Below are positions 4,208-6,231 of a DNA stretch of 6,231 bases, piece after piece. The notes beneath the pieces were generated by a model that saw only the letters and a program-made list of their open reading frames with translations, was not told the DNA's origin and ran no database searches. Numbering within the stretch: position 1 is the stretch's first letter; the number at the start of each line of letters is the position of its first letter. The stretch lies in assembly GCA_903915615.1 (NCBI GenBank), contig CAIWTR010000296.1, positions 1 to 6,231 on the forward strand, read 5' to 3'. The DNA comes from an uncultured Armatimonadota bacterium (GTDB taxonomy: Bacteria; Armatimonadota; Armatimonadia; Armatimonadales; Armatimonadaceae). The translations under genes and the position numbers were made by a program.

Positions 4208-6231
4208 ATGCGTACACCCCTTGCCATTGCCATCAGCACCATCATCGGACTCGCCAGCTGGGCTACCTACCGCCAGACCGATACCAACCTCATCGGTAAG
4301 CTGCCGGATGGCGCAACCCGCATCGTAACCGGATGGAAAATCAAACCAGCAGGGACATCCATTCTGCTTCCTGACATGCTGCAGCGGGCAGCCCTCGCGC
4401 CGGATGGCAAAACCTTGGCCGTGATCAGCGGCGGGGCCGGCGTTCACGAGCTCCACCTCATCGAGCCGCAGGGTGGAACGCTGCGCCAAAGCATCCCCCT
4501 CGGACGCGCACAGTCCATCGGACTTGCATGGACAGCCGACAGCAAAAACATTTTCATCGCCGGAGGCAACAGTGGCCGCGTTCACCGCGTCCGCGTAAAC
4601 GATGACCTTCGCGGCGCAGACCCGGATGCCATCACCCTCCCGGGAACATCCACCTTCCAGTCCGGCCTTGCGGTCTCGCCGACCGGTGATGTCGTGTACG
4701 TCGCTGACATTTCTGGAAACCGTATCCACCGTATTGTCTTCGCGACAACGACATTTACGACAATCGACCTGCCCACAAATGCTCGTCCGGGTGCGATGAC
4801 CCTCTCCCCAGATGGCAAATCGCTCCGCGTCTGCCTCTGGGGCGGTGCAGCGATCGTCTCCTACGATGCCACAACCCTCGCAGAAACCGCGCGCTTTGCC
4901 GTGGATCAACATCCAAATGACATCATCGAGCGTAACGGTGACATCTGGGTTAGCTGCGGAAATGCCGACACCGTCGTCCGCATCGATGCCAAGAGCGGCG
5001 CCGTAACCGAACGCATTAGGACTAAGCTCATCCCAACCGCACTCACCGGCTCGACGCCGAGCGCGCTCAGTCTTTCGACAGATGGCAAGCGTCTAGCCGT
5101 CGCCCTCTCGGATGCCAACGCGGTCCAGCTGATTGATGTTGAAAAACCTGGGATGTCAGAGACCATCGGCTTTGTTCCAACTGCCGCTTACCCCACTGCC
5201 GTCGCATTCTCTGCGGATGGAAAAACGCTGTTTATCGGCTCAGGCAAGGGGCTGGGCACGGGTCCGAATCCTGGCAAGGGCGCTACAGAAACCGATGAGC
5301 TCAAGGGTCGCGCGCGCCGCCAGGCAGGCTTGCAGGGCAGGCTTTACCCGTATATCGCAACATTGCTGAAGGGCGTTGTACAAACGGTTGACATCAGCAA
5401 TCCAGCACAGCTGAAAGCCTACACCGCGACCGTTTTGCAAAACAGCCCTTACGGAACCCCGCCGGCTGCAGTAGATCAGGCATCCACAATCATCCCGACA
5501 AAAGCCGGCGTGGCCAGCCCGATCAAGTATGTGATCTACGTCATCAAGGAAAACCGAACCTACGACCAGGTCTTCGGAAACCTTCCGAAGGGAAATGGCG
5601 ATCCGGATCTGTGCATCTTCGGGGATGACATCGCGCCTAACCACCGCGCCCTAGCGCAGCAATATGTGCTGTTTGACAACCTCTACGCGAATGGCGAGGT
5701 CAGTGTGGATGGCCACCACTGGTCGAATGGTGCATTTGTACCCGATTCGATGCAGCGGACGTGGCCGGCGCAGTACGGCTCAAAGGGCGCGCCGCCAATC
5801 CGTTACGGCGACTTCAATGACCCACTTTCCACAAACCCAAGCGGGCGGATTTGGGACATGGCCGCCGCCAAGGGCCTTGACTACCGCACGTACTACTACC
5901 ACACGACCAAGAAAACGAATGTCGCATGGAACCAGGCCCGTGGCAAGGGCGAGCGTGACTATGTCGCCATTGACATTTTCCTAAAGGATTATGCCGAGTT
6001 TGAAGCATCCGGGAAGATGCCAAGCCTGATGGTGATGGCCCTCTCGGAAGACCACACCAAGGGCGCGACGGCGGGTGCGAATACGCCGGCGGCGTGTGTC
6101 GCATCCAATGACTACGCCATCGGTAAGCTCGTGGAAGCCGTCTCCAAGTCGAAGTTGTGGAAAGAAACGGCGATTATGGTGATCGAGGATGATGCGCAAA
6201 ACGGCCCGGACCACGTGGATGCGCACCGGAC
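4208..6231 (+). CDS. Exported beta-propeller / alkaline-phosphatase-superfamily phosphoesterase fusion, 3' end cut
   Basis: The frame is open from ATG 4208 to the window edge, giving the first 674 residues. Residues 1-20 are signal-like (Arg2, then PLAIAISTIIGLASWA), so the protein is probably exported or membrane-anchored. Residues about 30-420 form a YncE/YVTN-like beta-propeller with recurring S/A-P/T/A-D-G-K turns: APDGK at 64-68, SPTGD at 157-161, SPDGK at 200-204, STDGK at 290-294, SADGK at 335-339. A glycine/lysine-rich segment then leads to a YIATLLKGVVQTVD strand. From about 437 comes the phosphoesterase domain (phospholipase C / acid phosphatase AcpA type): YVIKENRTYDQVFG with Glu448-Asn449 as likely metal ligands, NLYANGEVSVDGHHWS around 491-506 with Ser506 as a possible nucleophile, SEDHTKG with His616, and IEDDAQNGPDHVDAHR with Asp661-Asp662. 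It should hydrolyse a phosphate ester; the substrate is unknown. Roles follow from homology. Confidence 0.92.
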   Translation, partial: MRTPLAIAISTIIGLASWATYRQTDTNLIGKLPDGATRIVTGWKIKPAGTSILLPDMLQRAALAPDGKTLAVISGGAGVHELHLIEPQGGTLRQSIPLGRAQSIGLAWTADSKNIFIAGGNSGRVHRVRVNDDLRGADPDAITLPGTSTFQSGLAVSPTGDVVYVADISGNRIHRIVFATTTFTTIDLPTNARPGAMTLSPDGKSLRVCLWGGAAIVSYDATTLAETARFAVDQHPNDIIERNGDIWVSCGNADTVVRIDAKSGAVTERIRTKLIPTALTGSTPSALSLSTDGKRLAVALSDANAVQLIDVEKPGMSETIGFVPTAAYPTAVAFSADGKTLFIGSGKGLGTGPNPGKGATETDELKGRARRQAGLQGRLYPYIATLLKGVVQTVDISNPAQLKAYTATVLQNSPYGTPPAAVDQASTIIPTKAGVASPIKYVIYVIKENRTYDQVFGNLPKGNGDPDLCIFGDDIAPNHRALAQQYVLFDNLYANGEVSVDGHHWSNGAFVPDSMQRTWPAQYGSKGAPPIRYGDFNDPLSTNPSGRIWDMAAAKGLDYRTYYYHTTKKTNVAWNQARGKGERDYVAIDIFLKDYAEFEASGKMPSLMVMALSEDHTKGATAGANTPAACVASNDYAIGKLVEAVSKSKLWKETAIMVIEDDAQNGPDHVDAHR

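Noticed and set aside
4202..4912. 236-residue open frame on the minus strand
   Set aside because: It is antisense to the propeller part of the phosphoesterase gene. The Cys- and Asp-rich product looks like the reverse reading of a GC-rich coding frame.
5240..6226. Several short open frames on both strands near the right edge
   Set aside because: All overlap the continuous phosphoesterase frame, which has family motifs to the last codon of the window.
1..6231. CRISPR array, insertion sequence, tRNA or defence/toxin system
   Set aside because: No regularly spaced repeats, transposase-like frame with terminal repeats, cloverleaf or known defence domain could be found on either strand.

Overview
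The window looks like ordinary chromosome from a Gram-negative-type bacterium, most likely a member of the Armatimonadota. The main clue is two type IV pilin-like secreted proteins with the N-terminal signature FTLIELLVVIAIIAILAAI, followed by FPVFAQAR, a conserved Cys-Leu-Ser-Asn and a C-terminal H-X9-DG motif. That combination is expanded in Armatimonadota and, in related forms, in Planctomycetota. The assignment is an inference from protein style, not from a marker gene.

Layout from left to right. Positions 1-93 hold no gene, only a 24-base imperfect palindrome at the very edge. Next, on the minus strand, comes a two-gene unit: an H-X9-DG pseudopilin (315-1073) whose stop overlaps the start of a small Ala/Pro-rich lipoprotein (94-318) in an ATGA junction. 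Positions 1074-1420 are a non-coding, AT-richer divergent region with several operator-like repeats. A small plus-strand gene (1421-1732) encodes a Cys-containing, beta-strand-rich protein that I do not recognise as a named family. It converges on folC (1729-3021, minus strand), and the two stop codons share the bases TTAG. folC encodes a folylpolyglutamate/dihydrofolate synthase with the family motifs. A second divergent intergenic region (3022-3244) leads to a second H-X9-DG pseudopilin (3245-4105, plus strand), which has a strong ribosome binding site and is followed by a clear hairpin terminator. From 4208 to the right edge runs one long open frame: the first 674 residues of an exported beta-propeller/alkaline-phosphatase-superfamily fusion (YncE-like plus phosphoesterase), cut by the window end.

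The genes do not form one pathway. folC is housekeeping. The other genes with a recognisable product are secreted or surface proteins: two pseudopilins, one lipoprotein and one exported phosphoesterase. I see no mobile element, CRISPR array, rRNA, tRNA or defence system. The observations most worth checking are the unrecognised small gene at 1421-1732, the apparently leaderless start of the phosphoesterase gene, the translationally coupled pseudopilin-lipoprotein pair, and a GNRA-capped hairpin inside the lipoprotein message.
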